A DNA stretch of 64,000 nt from the NCBI RefSeq assembly GCF_036227485.1, contig NZ_CP109479.1, positions 3,968,001 to 4,032,000 on the forward strand, in the 5' to 3' direction. This document shows, piece by piece, positions 16,376-24,939 of the stretch. Below the pieces are notes generated by a model. That model worked only from the letters and a program-made list of their open reading frames with translations, ran no database searches and was not told the origin of the DNA. The stretch is from Streptomyces sp. NBC_01451. Lineage in GTDB: Bacteria; Actinomycetota; Actinomycetes; Streptomycetales; Streptomycetaceae. Within the stretch, counting starts at the first letter, position 1; each line of letters starts with the position of its first letter. Position numbers and translations under genes: made by a program.

Positions 16376-18265
16376 ATGGGAACGTACGAGGACGTCTTCC
16401 GCTCGAGTACCGAGGACCCGGAGAGTTTCTGGCTGAAGGCGGCGGAGGGCATCGACTGGGATGTCGCTCCGCGACGCGCTCTGGACTCCTCGGGCGCGCC
16501 CTTCTACCGCTGGTTTCCCGACGGAAGGCTCAACGTCTGTTTCAACGCGCTCGACCGGCACATCGAAGCCGGCCGCGGCGAACAGGCTGCGCTCATCTAC
16601 GACTCCCCCGTGACCGACACCCGGCGCACCTACACCTTTGTGCAGCTGAGGGACGAGGTGGCGGCCTTCGCCGGAGCGCTCGCGCGGCTCGGTGTCGAGC
16701 ACGGCGACCGTGTAGTGATCTACATGCCGATGGTTCCCGAGGCAGCCGTCGCGATGCTGGCCTGCGCACGCATCGGCGCGGTCCACTCGGTCGTCTTCGG
16801 CGGGTTCGCCCCGCGTGAACTCGCCCTCCGCATCGACGACGCGGCCCCCAAGGTGGTCGTCTCCGCCTCCTGCGGGATCGAGGGCAAGCGGGTCATCGCG
16901 TACAAGCCGCTGCTCGACCAGGCGATCGAACTCGCGGTCCACAAGCCGGAGAAGAGCGTGATCCTGCAACGCCCACAGGGGACAGCCGAGTTGGGGCCCG
17001 ACGATCTCGACTGGGCCGACCTGGTGGCTGCCGCACCGCCGGCCGACTGCGTTCCCGTCCCCGCCACCGACCCCCTCTACATCCTCTACACCTCCGGAAC
17101 CACCGGAAAGCCCAAGGGAGTCGTGCGCGACAGTGGCGGCTACGCGGTCGCCCTGCACTGGTCCATGGGCGCCGTGTACGACGTGGGCCCGGGCGAGACC
17201 ATGTTCACCGGCTCGGACGTCGGCTGGGTCGTGGGGCACTCGTACATCGTCTACGCACCCCTGCTGGCCGGTGCGACGACGGTCCTGTACGAGGGCAAGC
17301 CGGTCGGCACCCCGGACGCGGGCCAGTTCTGGCGGGTGGCCGCCGAGTACGGGGTCAAGACCATGTTCACGGCACCCACCGCCTTCCGGGCGATCCGGAA
17401 GGAGGACCCGAAGGGGGCGCTCACCGCCGGCTACGACCTCTCCCACCTGCGCTATCTCTTCCTGGCCGGTGAGCGCCTCGACCCCGAGACCTACCACTGG
17501 GCAAGCAATCTCCTGGGCGTCCCGGTGATCGACCACTGGTGGCAGACCGAGACCGGCTGGCCCATCGTCGCCAACCCCGTGGGCATCGAAGCCGCTCCCC
17601 TCAAGCCCGGCTCCCCGACCCGCCCGCTGCCGGGCTGGGACGTCCGCGTCCTCGACGCCTCGGGCAAGCCGGTGCCCGCGGGTGTCGACGGCGCGATCGT
17701 CGTACGCCTTCCCCTGCCACCCGGCGCGCTCCCCACTCTCTGGCAGGACGACGACCGCTACGTCGCCTCCTACCTCTCCGCCTACGACGGCTACTACCTC
17801 ACCGGCGACAGCGGCCACCTCGACGACGACGGCTACGTCTTCGTCATGGGCCGCACCGACGACGTCATCAACGTCGCCGGACACCGGCTGTCCACCGGCA
17901 GCATGGAAGAGGCCCTGGCCGCTCATCCCGACGTCGCCGAATGCGCCGTCATCGGCGTCGCCGACGCGCTCAAGGGACAGATCCCGCGCGGCTTCGTCGT
18001 CCTGAAGGCCGGCAGCGACCGCGAACCGGGCGAGGTCGAGGCCGAACTCGTCCAGCTCGTACGCGAACGCATCGGTGCCGTCGCCTCACTCAAGGACGTC
18101 ACGGTCGTGACCGCCCTGCCCAAGACCCGCTCGGGCAAGATCCTGCGCAAGACCATGCGCGGCATCGCCGACGGCCACGACGAACCCATCCCGTCGACGG
18201 TCGACGACCCGGGCGTCATCGAGACCCTGCGCCCGTTCCTCCGCCGCCCCGATCACACCCTGTGA
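16376..18265 (+). CDS. prpE: Propionyl-CoA synthetase-type acyl-CoA synthetase
   Basis: Encodes 629 residues. It activates a short-chain acid, most likely propionate, with ATP and CoA. It carries the ACAS N-terminal domain (YEDVFRSSTEDPESFWLKAA, NVCFNALDRHIEAGRGEQAA), AMP-binding P-loop-like YTSGTTGKPKGVV, WWQTETGWPI, YLTGDSGHLDDDGYVFVMGR, the hinge TDDVINVAGHRL and the C-terminal catalytic Lys in TRSGKILRKTMR. Conservation of GYYLTGDSG and of ACGS-type residues after the hinge matches the PrpE branch more than acetyl-CoA synthetase. The ATG 16376 follows AAAGGAGTGCGCG. Propionyl-CoA would be a plausible end product of the neighbouring esterase/dehydrogenase/hydratase genes. Confidence 0.92.
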   Translation: MGTYEDVFRSSTEDPESFWLKAAEGIDWDVAPRRALDSSGAPFYRWFPDGRLNVCFNALDRHIEAGRGEQAALIYDSPVTDTRRTYTFVQLRDEVAAFAGALARLGVEHGDRVVIYMPMVPEAAVAMLACARIGAVHSVVFGGFAPRELALRIDDAAPKVVVSASCGIEGKRVIAYKPLLDQAIELAVHKPEKSVILQRPQGTAELGPDDLDWADLVAAAPPADCVPVPATDPLYILYTSGTTGKPKGVVRDSGGYAVALHWSMGAVYDVGPGETMFTGSDVGWVVGHSYIVYAPLLAGATTVLYEGKPVGTPDAGQFWRVAAEYGVKTMFTAPTAFRAIRKEDPKGALTAGYDLSHLRYLFLAGERLDPETYHWASNLLGVPVIDHWWQTETGWPIVANPVGIEAAPLKPGSPTRPLPGWDVRVLDASGKPVPAGVDGAIVVRLPLPPGALPTLWQDDDRYVASYLSAYDGYYLTGDSGHLDDDGYVFVMGRTDDVINVAGHRLSTGSMEEALAAHPDVAECAVIGVADALKGQIPRGFVVLKAGSDREPGEVEAELVQLVRERIGAVASLKDVTVVTALPKTRSGKILRKTMRGIADGHDEPIPSTVDDPGVIETLRPFLRRPDHTL

Positions 18266-18361
18266 AACACCCCGTGAAGCAACCTTGTGAGGCCACCGCG
18301 TGAAGGGCTGATAGCGACCTGGCGGACGGTGGCCGGCCGCCACCGTCCGCCGACTCTTTGA

Positions 18362-18375
18362 ATTACGTTCGCAAT
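18362..18375. promoter_or_regulatory. TetR operator candidate ATTnCGnnCGnAAT
   Basis: The 14-bp dyad ATTACGTTCGCAAT overlaps the presumed promoter of the TetR gene at 18441: TTGAAT at the upstream side and TATCAT immediately after. Position and symmetry suit autoregulation. Confidence 0.5.
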
Positions 18376-18386
18376 ATCATAGGCTT

Positions 18387-18418
18387 CGAGGGGCCGGTGA
18401 AGGTCGACCGGCCCCTCG
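18387..18418 (+). promoter_or_regulatory. 12-bp stem-loop in the leader of the TetR gene
   Basis: CGAGGGGCCGGT (18387-18398) pairs perfectly with ACCGGCCCCTCG (18407-18418) across an 8-nt loop. It lies after the presumed -10 and ahead of the GGAGGG ribosome site, so it would be transcribed. It could be an attenuator, or the terminator of prpE placed after the TetR promoter. Confidence 0.5.
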
Positions 18419-18440
18419 GGGCGGCGATGGAGGGCGCGCT

Positions 18441-19019
18441 GTGGTGCGGTACGGGAAAGAGCACAAGTCGGCGACGAGGCGGCGGATCATCGAGACGGCG
18501 GGCCGCCGGTTCAAGCAGGACGGTATCGACGGCTCCGGGGTCTCGACGCTCATGAAGGACGCGGGGCTGACCAATGGCGCCTTCTACGCTCACTTCGAAT
18601 CCAAGGACGACCTCGTCACCACGGCCATCGCCGACCAACTGAAGGCACAGGCCGAGAACGTCGTCGCGCGGGCCGCGCCCGGCCGGGCCGGAGTCGAGCA
18701 GATCGTACGGGGATACCTGTCGCCCCAGCACCGCGACAGCCTTGGCGACGGCTGCCCCAACGCCGCCCTGCTCGACGAGATCGGGCGCTGCACCGACGCG
18801 ACCAGGCAGGCGTACACCGACGGCGTGCTCGTCCTCATCGACGGCATCGCCGCCCGCATGGCCCCCGACGCCCCGTCCTCCGCACGCGTGAGGGCCCTCG
18901 GCCTCCTCGGCCTGATGGCCGGGACACTCCAACTGTCCCGCGCCCTGACCGACACCCGACTCGCCCATGAACTCCTCGACCAGGGGATCGACAACGCCCT
19001 CGCCCTGCTGGACGCCTGA
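18441..19019 (+). CDS. TetR-family transcriptional regulator
   Basis: Encodes 192 residues, starting at tandem GTG GTG codons after ATGGAGGGC. The helix-turn-helix is KSATRRRIIETAGRRFKQDG, then GVSTLMKDAGLTNGAFYAHF and ESKDDLVTTAI. The GAFYAHF/ESKDDL form is typical of the AcrR-type group with a C-terminal TetR_C domain carrying a conserved Cys (here GDGCPNAALLDEIGR). Not closely related to the other two TetR proteins in the window. It lies downstream of prpE on the same strand with its own promoter-like region (18355-18380), so it may control prpE, itself, or something else. Confidence 0.9.
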   Translation: MVRYGKEHKSATRRRIIETAGRRFKQDGIDGSGVSTLMKDAGLTNGAFYAHFESKDDLVTTAIADQLKAQAENVVARAAPGRAGVEQIVRGYLSPQHRDSLGDGCPNAALLDEIGRCTDATRQAYTDGVLVLIDGIAARMAPDAPSSARVRALGLLGLMAGTLQLSRALTDTRLAHELLDQGIDNALALLDA

Positions 19020-19450
19020 CAGCGCACCTGACGCACCACATCCCCGGCCCCTGGTTTCGCCCTCGGGGCCACGACTCCGCCCCTGCCTTGCGGCACGGGA
19101 CCGAGAAGGCCGTCGCAGCAACCAAGCCTCCCCGTTCGACCGCTCCGCACAGAACGCCACGGGCGCCGCCCGCTACCGAGAAGACCCCAGCCGCTCGGAC
19201 ACGGACACGGACACGGAGACCACAGACCACAGCGGCAGCGGCAGCGGCAGCGGCAGCGGCAGCGGCAGCGGCAGCGGCAGCGAAGAACAACCACACGATC
19301 ATGAAACGGGGCTGTGCCCTCAACCCCACTCCACCACCCCACGCTGATCCGCTAGGCTGTCAAGGACCGCCCTCAGTGGTGGTCCCACCCTTGCCACAGC
19401 GGGGGAGGATACTCACTCAGAGTATTCACCCACGTTTTACGCAAGTCCCC
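19020..19450. repeat. Gene-free stretch with AGCGGC hexamer microsatellite (19231-19282)
   Basis: No convincing gene is seen. At 19231-19282 there are about 8.7 copies of AGCGGC, preceded by a short GGACAC-type run near 19200. Open frames through it would encode pure Ala or Gly-Ser stretches and have no plausible surroundings, so I regard it as noncoding. A small dyad ATACTC-N5-GAGTAT (19409-19425) lies ahead of the tRNA gene and may belong to its promoter region. Confidence 0.75.
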
Positions 19451-19523
19451 GCCTTCGTAGCTCAGGGGATAGAGCACGGCTCTCCTAAAGCCGGTGTCGC
19501 AGGTTCGAATCCTGCCGAGGGCA
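19451..19523 (+). tRNA. tRNA-Arg (anticodon CCU)
   Basis: The cloverleaf can be folded by hand: acceptor GCCTTCG/CGAGGGC, D arm GCTC-AGGGGATA-GAGC, anticodon stem CGGCT/AGCCG with loop CTCCTAA giving anticodon CCU, T arm GCAGG-TTCGAAT-CCTGC, discriminator A. It is 73 nt long; the 3' CCA is not encoded. It reads AGG codons, which are rare in high-GC genomes. Confidence 0.97.
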
Positions 19524-19536
19524 CACCGCATTGCTG

Positions 19537-19568
19537 GTCCTACCTGGGGTTTCCTTTCCAGGTAGGAC
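19537..19568 (+). terminator. Terminator hairpin after tRNA-Arg
   Basis: GTCCTACCTGG (19537-19547) pairs perfectly with CCAGGTAGGAC (19558-19568) over a 10-nt loop, 14 bp past the tRNA. A degraded second version, CCTGGG-N7/8-CCCAGG with the same ACCTGGGGTTTC lead, is found at about 19686-19706. The rest of 19524-19898 shows no gene I can support. Confidence 0.8.
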
Positions 19569-19898
19569 TCCTGCCCGGCCTCGGACTTGTTCGGGGCCGT
19601 TTGCGTGTGCGGGCGGGCCGCCGGGGACCCCGATTCTCCTCCGGACTCCTGAAGAGGATCAGCCACCTGCCAGATGGTGGATCTGACCTGGGGTTTCTCA
19701 CCCAGGGAGGTACTCGGCCGACCCGAGTGGCGGCGCCAGGCCATGGACGTCCGGAACCCGCACGTACTCCGGTGTGCTCAGGAGGACCATGCCGTGAGGA
19801 GTTCCGCCGGGCCGTATGCGGCGTCGAGCCCCGCGCAGTCGGTCCCGCTGCGCGAGAGCGCGATCAAGCTGCGGTGGGCCGGCGCGTAGGGTGCCGGG

Positions 19899-20837
19899 GT
19901 GATCGGGATGCCGGAGAAGTTCGTACGGAGCACCGTCGACCGCGAGGGGGAGGCCGGGGCGGCGTGGCTCGCCGAACTGCCCCGGATCGTGGAGGAGTTG
20001 CTGGGGCGCTGGGGGTGTGTTCCGGACGGCGAGGTCATGCACGGGGGCGTCGGCGTCGTCGTTCCGGTACGGCGGCAGCGACGGGTTGAGGATCGCGCCG
20101 TGCTGAAGGTGTCGTTTCCGCATCCCGGCAACGTGCATGAGCCGGATGCGTTCGTCGCGTGGGGCGGGTGCGGCGCGGTCCTGCTGCACGAGCGCGACGA
20201 CGGGCGGTTCGCGATGCTGCTGGAGCGGGTTCAGCCGTCGACCCTGGCGGAGGTCGAGGACGGCGACGAGGTGGTGACGGTCGCCGGGCGGCTCAATCGC
20301 CGCCTGGCCGTCCCCGCACCGCCCGGCCTGCCCAGGCTGCGTGAACAGGCCGATGCCTGGGAGGAGCAACTCCGCAAGGACGCCGAGGAGTTGACGCATG
20401 CGCTGCCTCGGCAGGTGCTGGATGCCGCCGTGGCGACCATTCGGGAGTTGGGCCGGACCCAGCCGGACACCCTCGTCCATGGCGACTTTCATGCCCGGAA
20501 CATCCTGCGCGCCGGGCGAGAGCCGTGGCTGGCTGTCGATCCCAAGGGCTACGTGGGAGATCCCGCCTACGACGGCGGCACCCTGCTGAAGTCCCGTGCT
20601 CTGACGCTCCTTGAAGCGGATGACCTGCGCCAGGCTGTCCACCGTGTCCTGGACGTCTTCGCCGAGGCCGCGGAACTCGACCGTGAACGCGTCCAGCGGT
20701 GGGCCCAGTTCCATGCCGTCCAGGCTGCCTTCTGGGGCCGCCGCCACGGATTTCGTATCGCCCGCAGTGGAACACGGCTGCACTGGCTCACCGAATTCGC
20801 CGACCGCCTGGCGGAGTTGCTCACCGAACGCTCGTAG
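19899..20837 (+). CDS. Phosphotransferase of the aminoglycoside/hydroxyurea 6-phosphotransferase type
   Basis: Encodes 312 residues. It has an APH-type kinase fold with the phosphate-transfer loop TLVHGDFHARNILRAG (Asp196 as presumed catalytic base) and the metal-binding LAVDPKGYVGDPAYDGGTLL (Asp214). The N-lobe Lys is in RAVLKVSFPH. The DPKG...GDPAYD arrangement is that of the streptomycin 6-phosphotransferase/hydroxyurea phosphotransferase family. Whether it confers resistance is unknown; many chromosomal homologues in Streptomyces do not. The GTG 19899 or ATG 19908 could be the start. It precedes a membrane EEP-family gene by 236 bp in which I see no gene. Confidence 0.85.
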   Translation: MIGMPEKFVRSTVDREGEAGAAWLAELPRIVEELLGRWGCVPDGEVMHGGVGVVVPVRRQRRVEDRAVLKVSFPHPGNVHEPDAFVAWGGCGAVLLHERDDGRFAMLLERVQPSTLAEVEDGDEVVTVAGRLNRRLAVPAPPGLPRLREQADAWEEQLRKDAEELTHALPRQVLDAAVATIRELGRTQPDTLVHGDFHARNILRAGREPWLAVDPKGYVGDPAYDGGTLLKSRALTLLEADDLRQAVHRVLDVFAEAAELDRERVQRWAQFHAVQAAFWGRRHGFRIARSGTRLHWLTEFADRLAELLTERS

Positions 20838-21073
20838 TGCGTACGTCCGGGGGGCGGCCTCCGCGATCGGTCTTCGGAAACTCGGTCGGACGTGCTCGGT
20901 GCGGGCTTCGGCACGGAGAACGGCAGCCCGGACGCAGAGCCCGCCGGCTGCTGACCGGGCGGATGCTCGGCTTCTCCGACCACGGGCCGACCGGGCCGAT
21001 CCGACGGCTCCCGGTTCGCCGTGGGGAACCGTCCGGCGGGGATGCGCGTCGTCCGTCGGGACAAGGGGGGCCG

Positions 21074-22027
21074 GTGGTCGTGCGCGGAGAGCGTCGGAGC
21101 GGGTGGCGGCGACGGTGGGAGTGCGGGCTCGTCGCGTGCGCCGTCGGGGTCACCGGGCTGCTGGTTCTGCACTCCGGCCTGCCCAACCGGGTCGGGCGGC
21201 TCGGGAGTGCGCTGGAGACGTTTCTGCCGTGGCTGGGCGTGGCCGTGCCGCTCATCGCGTGTCTCGCCCTGTTCAAGCGGTCGGTGGGAGGGCTGGTCGC
21301 ATGTCTGCTGCCCGCCCTCGCCTGGCTCTGGCTGTTCGGCGGGCTGTGGTTCGGCTCGTCCTCCGGCTCGTACGACCTGACTGTCGTCCAGCACAACGTG
21401 GCCGACGACAATCCCGACCCCGCCGGTACGGCCCGGGCGCTGCTCGCCACGGACGCCGACCTCGTGGCCGTACAGGAGCTGACACCGACGGCGCTGCCCG
21501 TGTACGAGGACGCCCTGGGCGGGGCCCACCCTCACCGGGCGGTCCACGGCACGGTCGGGCTCTGGTCCGCGTACCCCATCACGGACGTGCGGGCCGTGGA
21601 CATCCGGCCCGCGGGCTTCCCGGGCAGCTGGCAGCGCGGCCTGCGGGCCACGGTCGCCGCGCCCGAGGGAGCGGTCGCGGTGTACGTGGTCCACCTGCCG
21701 TCGATCCGTCTGGGCGCGAGCGGCTTCGCATCGGCGGCCCGTGACGAGAGCGCGGCCCGACTCGGGGCACGGATCGCGGACGACCCGGCGGTCCGGCTCC
21801 TGGTCGTGGGGGACCTCAACGGCACCGTGCAGGACCGGGGGTTGGATCCGCTCACCTCACAACTCGGCTCCCCCGAGGCGGGGTTCGCGTTCAGCTGGCC
21901 TGCTTCGCTGCCGGTCGCGCGGATCGACCAGGTGCTCGGCAGAGGGGCCGTCGTGACGGAGGTGTCGGCCCTGGGCGCGACCGGGAGCGACCACTTGCCG
22001 GTGGTCGGACGCGTACGTCTTGGCTGA
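21074..22027 (+). CDS. Membrane-anchored endonuclease/exonuclease/phosphatase family protein
   Basis: Encodes 317 residues from GTG 21074, preceded by AAGGGGGG. Three hydrophobic segments occupy the first 95 residues (GLVACAVGVTGLLVLHSGL, FLPWLGVAVPLIACLALF, LVACLLPALAWLWLFGGLWF). The catalytic domain follows on what should be the outer face: LTVVQHNVADDN (Asn), LVAVQELTP (metal-binding Glu), LVVGDLNGTVQD (Asp/Asn) and the closing GSDHLPVV (Asp-His). This is the DNase I-like fold used by nucleases and phosphodiesterases. Streptomyces have several such proteins with no assigned substrate. Confidence 0.88.
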   Translation: MVVRGERRSGWRRRWECGLVACAVGVTGLLVLHSGLPNRVGRLGSALETFLPWLGVAVPLIACLALFKRSVGGLVACLLPALAWLWLFGGLWFGSSSGSYDLTVVQHNVADDNPDPAGTARALLATDADLVAVQELTPTALPVYEDALGGAHPHRAVHGTVGLWSAYPITDVRAVDIRPAGFPGSWQRGLRATVAAPEGAVAVYVVHLPSIRLGASGFASAARDESAARLGARIADDPAVRLLVVGDLNGTVQDRGLDPLTSQLGSPEAGFAFSWPASLPVARIDQVLGRGAVVTEVSALGATGSDHLPVVGRVRLG

Positions 22028-22264
22028 GCGTCAGGTGTGGAGGTGTGAGGCGTCAGGTGTCAGGGGCCGGATCCTCGTCGTGGGCTGCCGTCCGGGTATC
22101 CAGGCAGGTGGCGTGCGGGGACGGCGGTGGCACCGGGGCACGCCGGTCTCCGGTGTGCGGTCCACCTGGGCCGAGTGACCCTGGACGATCCCGTCGGCAC
22201 CGCGCCGCGCCGCCGACGGACCCTGACCCCCGTACCGGTGGAACTCCCCGTGGGGGAACCGCAC

Positions 22265-22684
22265 TTATCCCGCGGCCAAGGGTGCCGAGTGGAGCTGGCG
22301 TACCAGTTGTGGGGTGAGGAGTTCGCCTGCCCTGTCGGCGAGGACGGACATCTCGTAGCCGACCAGGCCCACGTCGCAGCCCTCGGCGGCCAGGACGCCG
22401 AGGCAGCTGCCGTCGCGGATGCGGCCGACCATGAGAAAGCCGCCGAGCATTTCGATCATGACGAGCTTCATGCCGCGGAAGCCGTGTGTCGTCGCCGCGT
22501 TCTGGGCGAGGCTGGTGATGCCGGAGACGACGGCGGCGAGGTGGTCGGCGCGGTCTCGGCCGAGGCTGTCGGAGGCGGCCATGAGGAGGCCGTCCGAGGA
22601 GACCGCGACCGCGTCGGTGACGCCGTCGGCGGTGCGTACGAACTCCGAGATGAGCCAGCCGAAACTCTGGACTGCGGTGGTCAC
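22265..22684 (-). CDS. Roadblock/LC7-domain protein (CvnB-type)
   Basis: Encodes 139 residues. The roadblock/LC7 pattern is seen in FGWLISEFVRTADGVTDAVA, VSSDGLLMAASDSLGRDRAD and HLAAVVSGITSLAQNAATTH. In Streptomyces conservons the second gene encodes such a protein, which associates with a Ras-like GTPase (CvnD). The ATG overlaps the TGA of the CvnA-like gene by 4 bp (ATGA), so the two are translationally coupled. The expected DUF742 (CvnC) and GTPase (CvnD) genes do not follow: after the stop there are 240 bp without a recognisable gene and then a convergent gene. Confidence 0.88.
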   Translation of the reverse strand: MTTAVQSFGWLISEFVRTADGVTDAVAVSSDGLLMAASDSLGRDRADHLAAVVSGITSLAQNAATTHGFRGMKLVMIEMLGGFLMVGRIRDGSCLGVLAAEGCDVGLVGYEMSVLADRAGELLTPQLVRQLHSAPLAAG

Positions 22685-24939
22685 GATGACGCTCCTTGGG
22701 TGCTTCGGGCCTCGGCTCGGGCGACACCTGCTCGGAAGCCGTTGAGCAGGGAGGAGACAGCCGGTGGTCCGGCGGGCAGGGGGGTGGGCGGTGCGGTGGC
22801 GAGGGGTGCGGTGCTGAGGGGCTGGGCGGGGGCCAGCAGGCGGTCGGGCAGGACGAGGAGTGCGGACAGGCCGCCGCCCGGGGTGTCGAAGAGGTGGACC
22901 TTCGCTCCCTCGCCGAGGCGGTGGGCGAGCCGGCCGACGACGAGGTGTCCGAGGAAGCGGGTCGGTGCGGCGAGGAAGGCGTCCTCGTCGGAACCGGAGA
23001 GGCGGGCGCTCGCGCGTTCCTTGTCGGCGGCGGACATGCCCACGCCGTGGTCGACGACGGCGAAGCTGTACGTGGCGTCCTCGGTGTCGTACCAGCCGTG
23101 CACCTCGACCGGTTCGTTCGGTGGGGAGAACGTCAGCCCGTTCTCGATGAGTTCGGCGAGGAGGTGGGCGACATCGGCGACGGCGTGCCCGCGGACGCGC
23201 ACCGGTTCCACGGCCGCGATCAGGACCCTGCGGTACTGCTCCACCTCGGCCACGGCCGACTGGACGACCTCCAGGCCACCGGCGGGTGCGGCCGTGGGCC
23301 GGGGCGGATTCTGGCCGGCCAGGACCAGCAGGCTCTCGGCGTTGCGCCGCATTCGGGTGGCGAGGTGGTCGAGTTCGAAGAGCTCGGCGAGGGCGTCCGG
23401 GTCGAGTTCCTGCCGTTCCAGGCGGGTGATGAGGCCCAGTTGACGGCGTACGAGATTCTGGTTGCGGCGGCCGAGGTTGGCGAGCGACTCGGTGGTGCTG
23501 CGGCGCAGGCCGGCCTGCTGGGCGGCCAGTTGGAGGGCGGTGTGTTCCACCTGGCGCAGGGACTCCGCGACTTTGGCGATCTCCGCCGCGCCCCCGAGGG
23601 ACTGTTCCTGTGTCTGCTCCTCGGGGAACTCCGCCTGGTCCAGCGGGGACCGCTGGATACGGGCGACGGTGGCGGGCAGCCGGTGCCGGGCCACGTCGTG
23701 GGCGGCCTCGGCGAGTGCGGCCAGGGGGCGGGTGAGGGAACGCGAGGCGAAAGCGGCGAGGGCCGCCACGAGGACGGCCATGAGCGTTCCCCCGAGGAGG
23801 TAGGCGGCGAGGCCCAGTTCGGCGTCACGGCTCAGGTGGTCGGCCCGGTCGCGTACGTCGTCGCCGACCGTCTGCTGGACCGCGTAGAGGTCGTCCACGA
23901 GTACCGTCATCACGTCCCACCAGGTGCCGGGGTCGACGCGCAGCGCGGAGCCGTCGGGGGCGTCCTCCGCCCGGGTCTCGTAGGTGGTGGCGCGCTCGGC
24001 GTCTTTGGTGCCGAACGCGCGCTTCAGGGATGCGAGTTGGGGCGCGGTGGCGACCTGGCGGAAGCGGGCGAGGGCGGCGACGCGGGTGGCGCGCACCTCG
24101 GTGAAGGTGAGGTACTCGCGGTCCCGGAAGGCGCCCTCGGCGAACACGCCGTTGAGGAAGCCGCGTTCGAGGGCGACGGACTCCTTGGCGGCGGCCAGTT
24201 CCCGCAACGCGGCGAGTCCGTCGCGGAGTTGACGGTCGTCGCGGGTCACGGTGTCCGCCACCGGGTCGACCGCGTTGAGGGCGTCGACGGCGGTCGTGTA
24301 GAAGGTGAGGGTGGCGGTGCGGTCGACGGCGCCCCCGCCGGACGCGGTGTCCCTGTCGGCCGCGGTGTCCCTGTCGGCCGCGGTGCGGATGGCGGTGAGG
24401 CGCCGCAGGTGCTTCTGGATGACCTCTTCGACGGCGCGTTCGGGGCGCATGGCCTCCAGCGCGGTGTCGACGCGGCGGCGAGTGTCGGTGAGCGGTGTGC
24501 GGTAGCTCTTCTCGCCTCCCAACAGGCCGTTCGTCAGGCCGCGTTCGCGTTGCAGCTGGTGCACCAGCGCCTGGACGCGCAGGCTCAGTCCGACCTCGTC
24601 ACGGGTCGTCCGGGCGTCACCGAGCGCCTCCGCGCGGCCGTACACGGCAAGACCGGCGACCGTCAGCAGCAGGCAGATCGGGACGGTGATGACCACCGCC
24701 ACCCGGCCCCTGATGCTGCGCCAGCCGGGCAGCGGACGACGACCGGGAGGTGTTCCGTCACCTTGGCGGCGCGCTGAACCGCCTTTGTCGGCACCGCCGT
24801 TGTCGGCAACGCCTTCGTCATCGACTTCTTTGGCGGCGACTCCGTTGGCGGCAACGCCTTTGCCGACACCGCGCCTGCCGGCTTCGCCGAGTCCGGTGAG
24901 CCTGTCGAGCAGCGGCCGTATTGGCGTCCACACCCTCAT
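22681..24939 (-). CDS. Nitrate/nitrite-sensor-like histidine-kinase-type protein (CvnA-type)
   Basis: Encodes 752 residues. Order of parts: a cytoplasmic N-terminal tail with degenerate pentapeptide repeats (GVAAN, GVAAK, EVDDE, GVADN, GGADK, residues 27-51); first membrane segment VAVVITVPICLLLTVAGLAV; an extracellular NIT-type helical domain (LVHQLQRERGLTNGLLGGEK, AAAKESVALERGFLNGVFAE); second membrane segment AYLLGGTLMAVLVAALAAFA; a HAMP-like region; and a C-terminal GHKL ATPase domain with LAELIENGLTFSPP and VVDHGVGMSAADKERA. No canonical H-box is evident, as is usual for CvnA proteins. It forms a coupled pair with the roadblock gene. Confidence 0.88.
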   Translation of the reverse strand: MRVWTPIRPLLDRLTGLGEAGRRGVGKGVAANGVAAKEVDDEGVADNGGADKGGSARRQGDGTPPGRRPLPGWRSIRGRVAVVITVPICLLLTVAGLAVYGRAEALGDARTTRDEVGLSLRVQALVHQLQRERGLTNGLLGGEKSYRTPLTDTRRRVDTALEAMRPERAVEEVIQKHLRRLTAIRTAADRDTAADRDTASGGGAVDRTATLTFYTTAVDALNAVDPVADTVTRDDRQLRDGLAALRELAAAKESVALERGFLNGVFAEGAFRDREYLTFTEVRATRVAALARFRQVATAPQLASLKRAFGTKDAERATTYETRAEDAPDGSALRVDPGTWWDVMTVLVDDLYAVQQTVGDDVRDRADHLSRDAELGLAAYLLGGTLMAVLVAALAAFASRSLTRPLAALAEAAHDVARHRLPATVARIQRSPLDQAEFPEEQTQEQSLGGAAEIAKVAESLRQVEHTALQLAAQQAGLRRSTTESLANLGRRNQNLVRRQLGLITRLERQELDPDALAELFELDHLATRMRRNAESLLVLAGQNPPRPTAAPAGGLEVVQSAVAEVEQYRRVLIAAVEPVRVRGHAVADVAHLLAELIENGLTFSPPNEPVEVHGWYDTEDATYSFAVVDHGVGMSAADKERASARLSGSDEDAFLAAPTRFLGHLVVGRLAHRLGEGAKVHLFDTPGGGLSALLVLPDRLLAPAQPLSTAPLATAPPTPLPAGPPAVSSLLNGFRAGVARAEARSTQGASS

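Noticed and set aside
19088..19330. Open frames through the AGCGGC repeat as a real Ala- or Gly/Ser-rich protein
   Set aside because: There is no ribosome site and no complexity outside the repeat, and several frames are open merely because of the repeat.
19451..19523. tRNA-Arg as the attachment site of a present integrated element
   Set aside because: No integrase, excisionase or second att copy is found nearby; only a decayed terminator repeat follows.
22031..22264. Remnant CvnC (DUF742) gene after the roadblock gene
   Set aside because: I read both strands here and could not find the conserved CvnC motifs.
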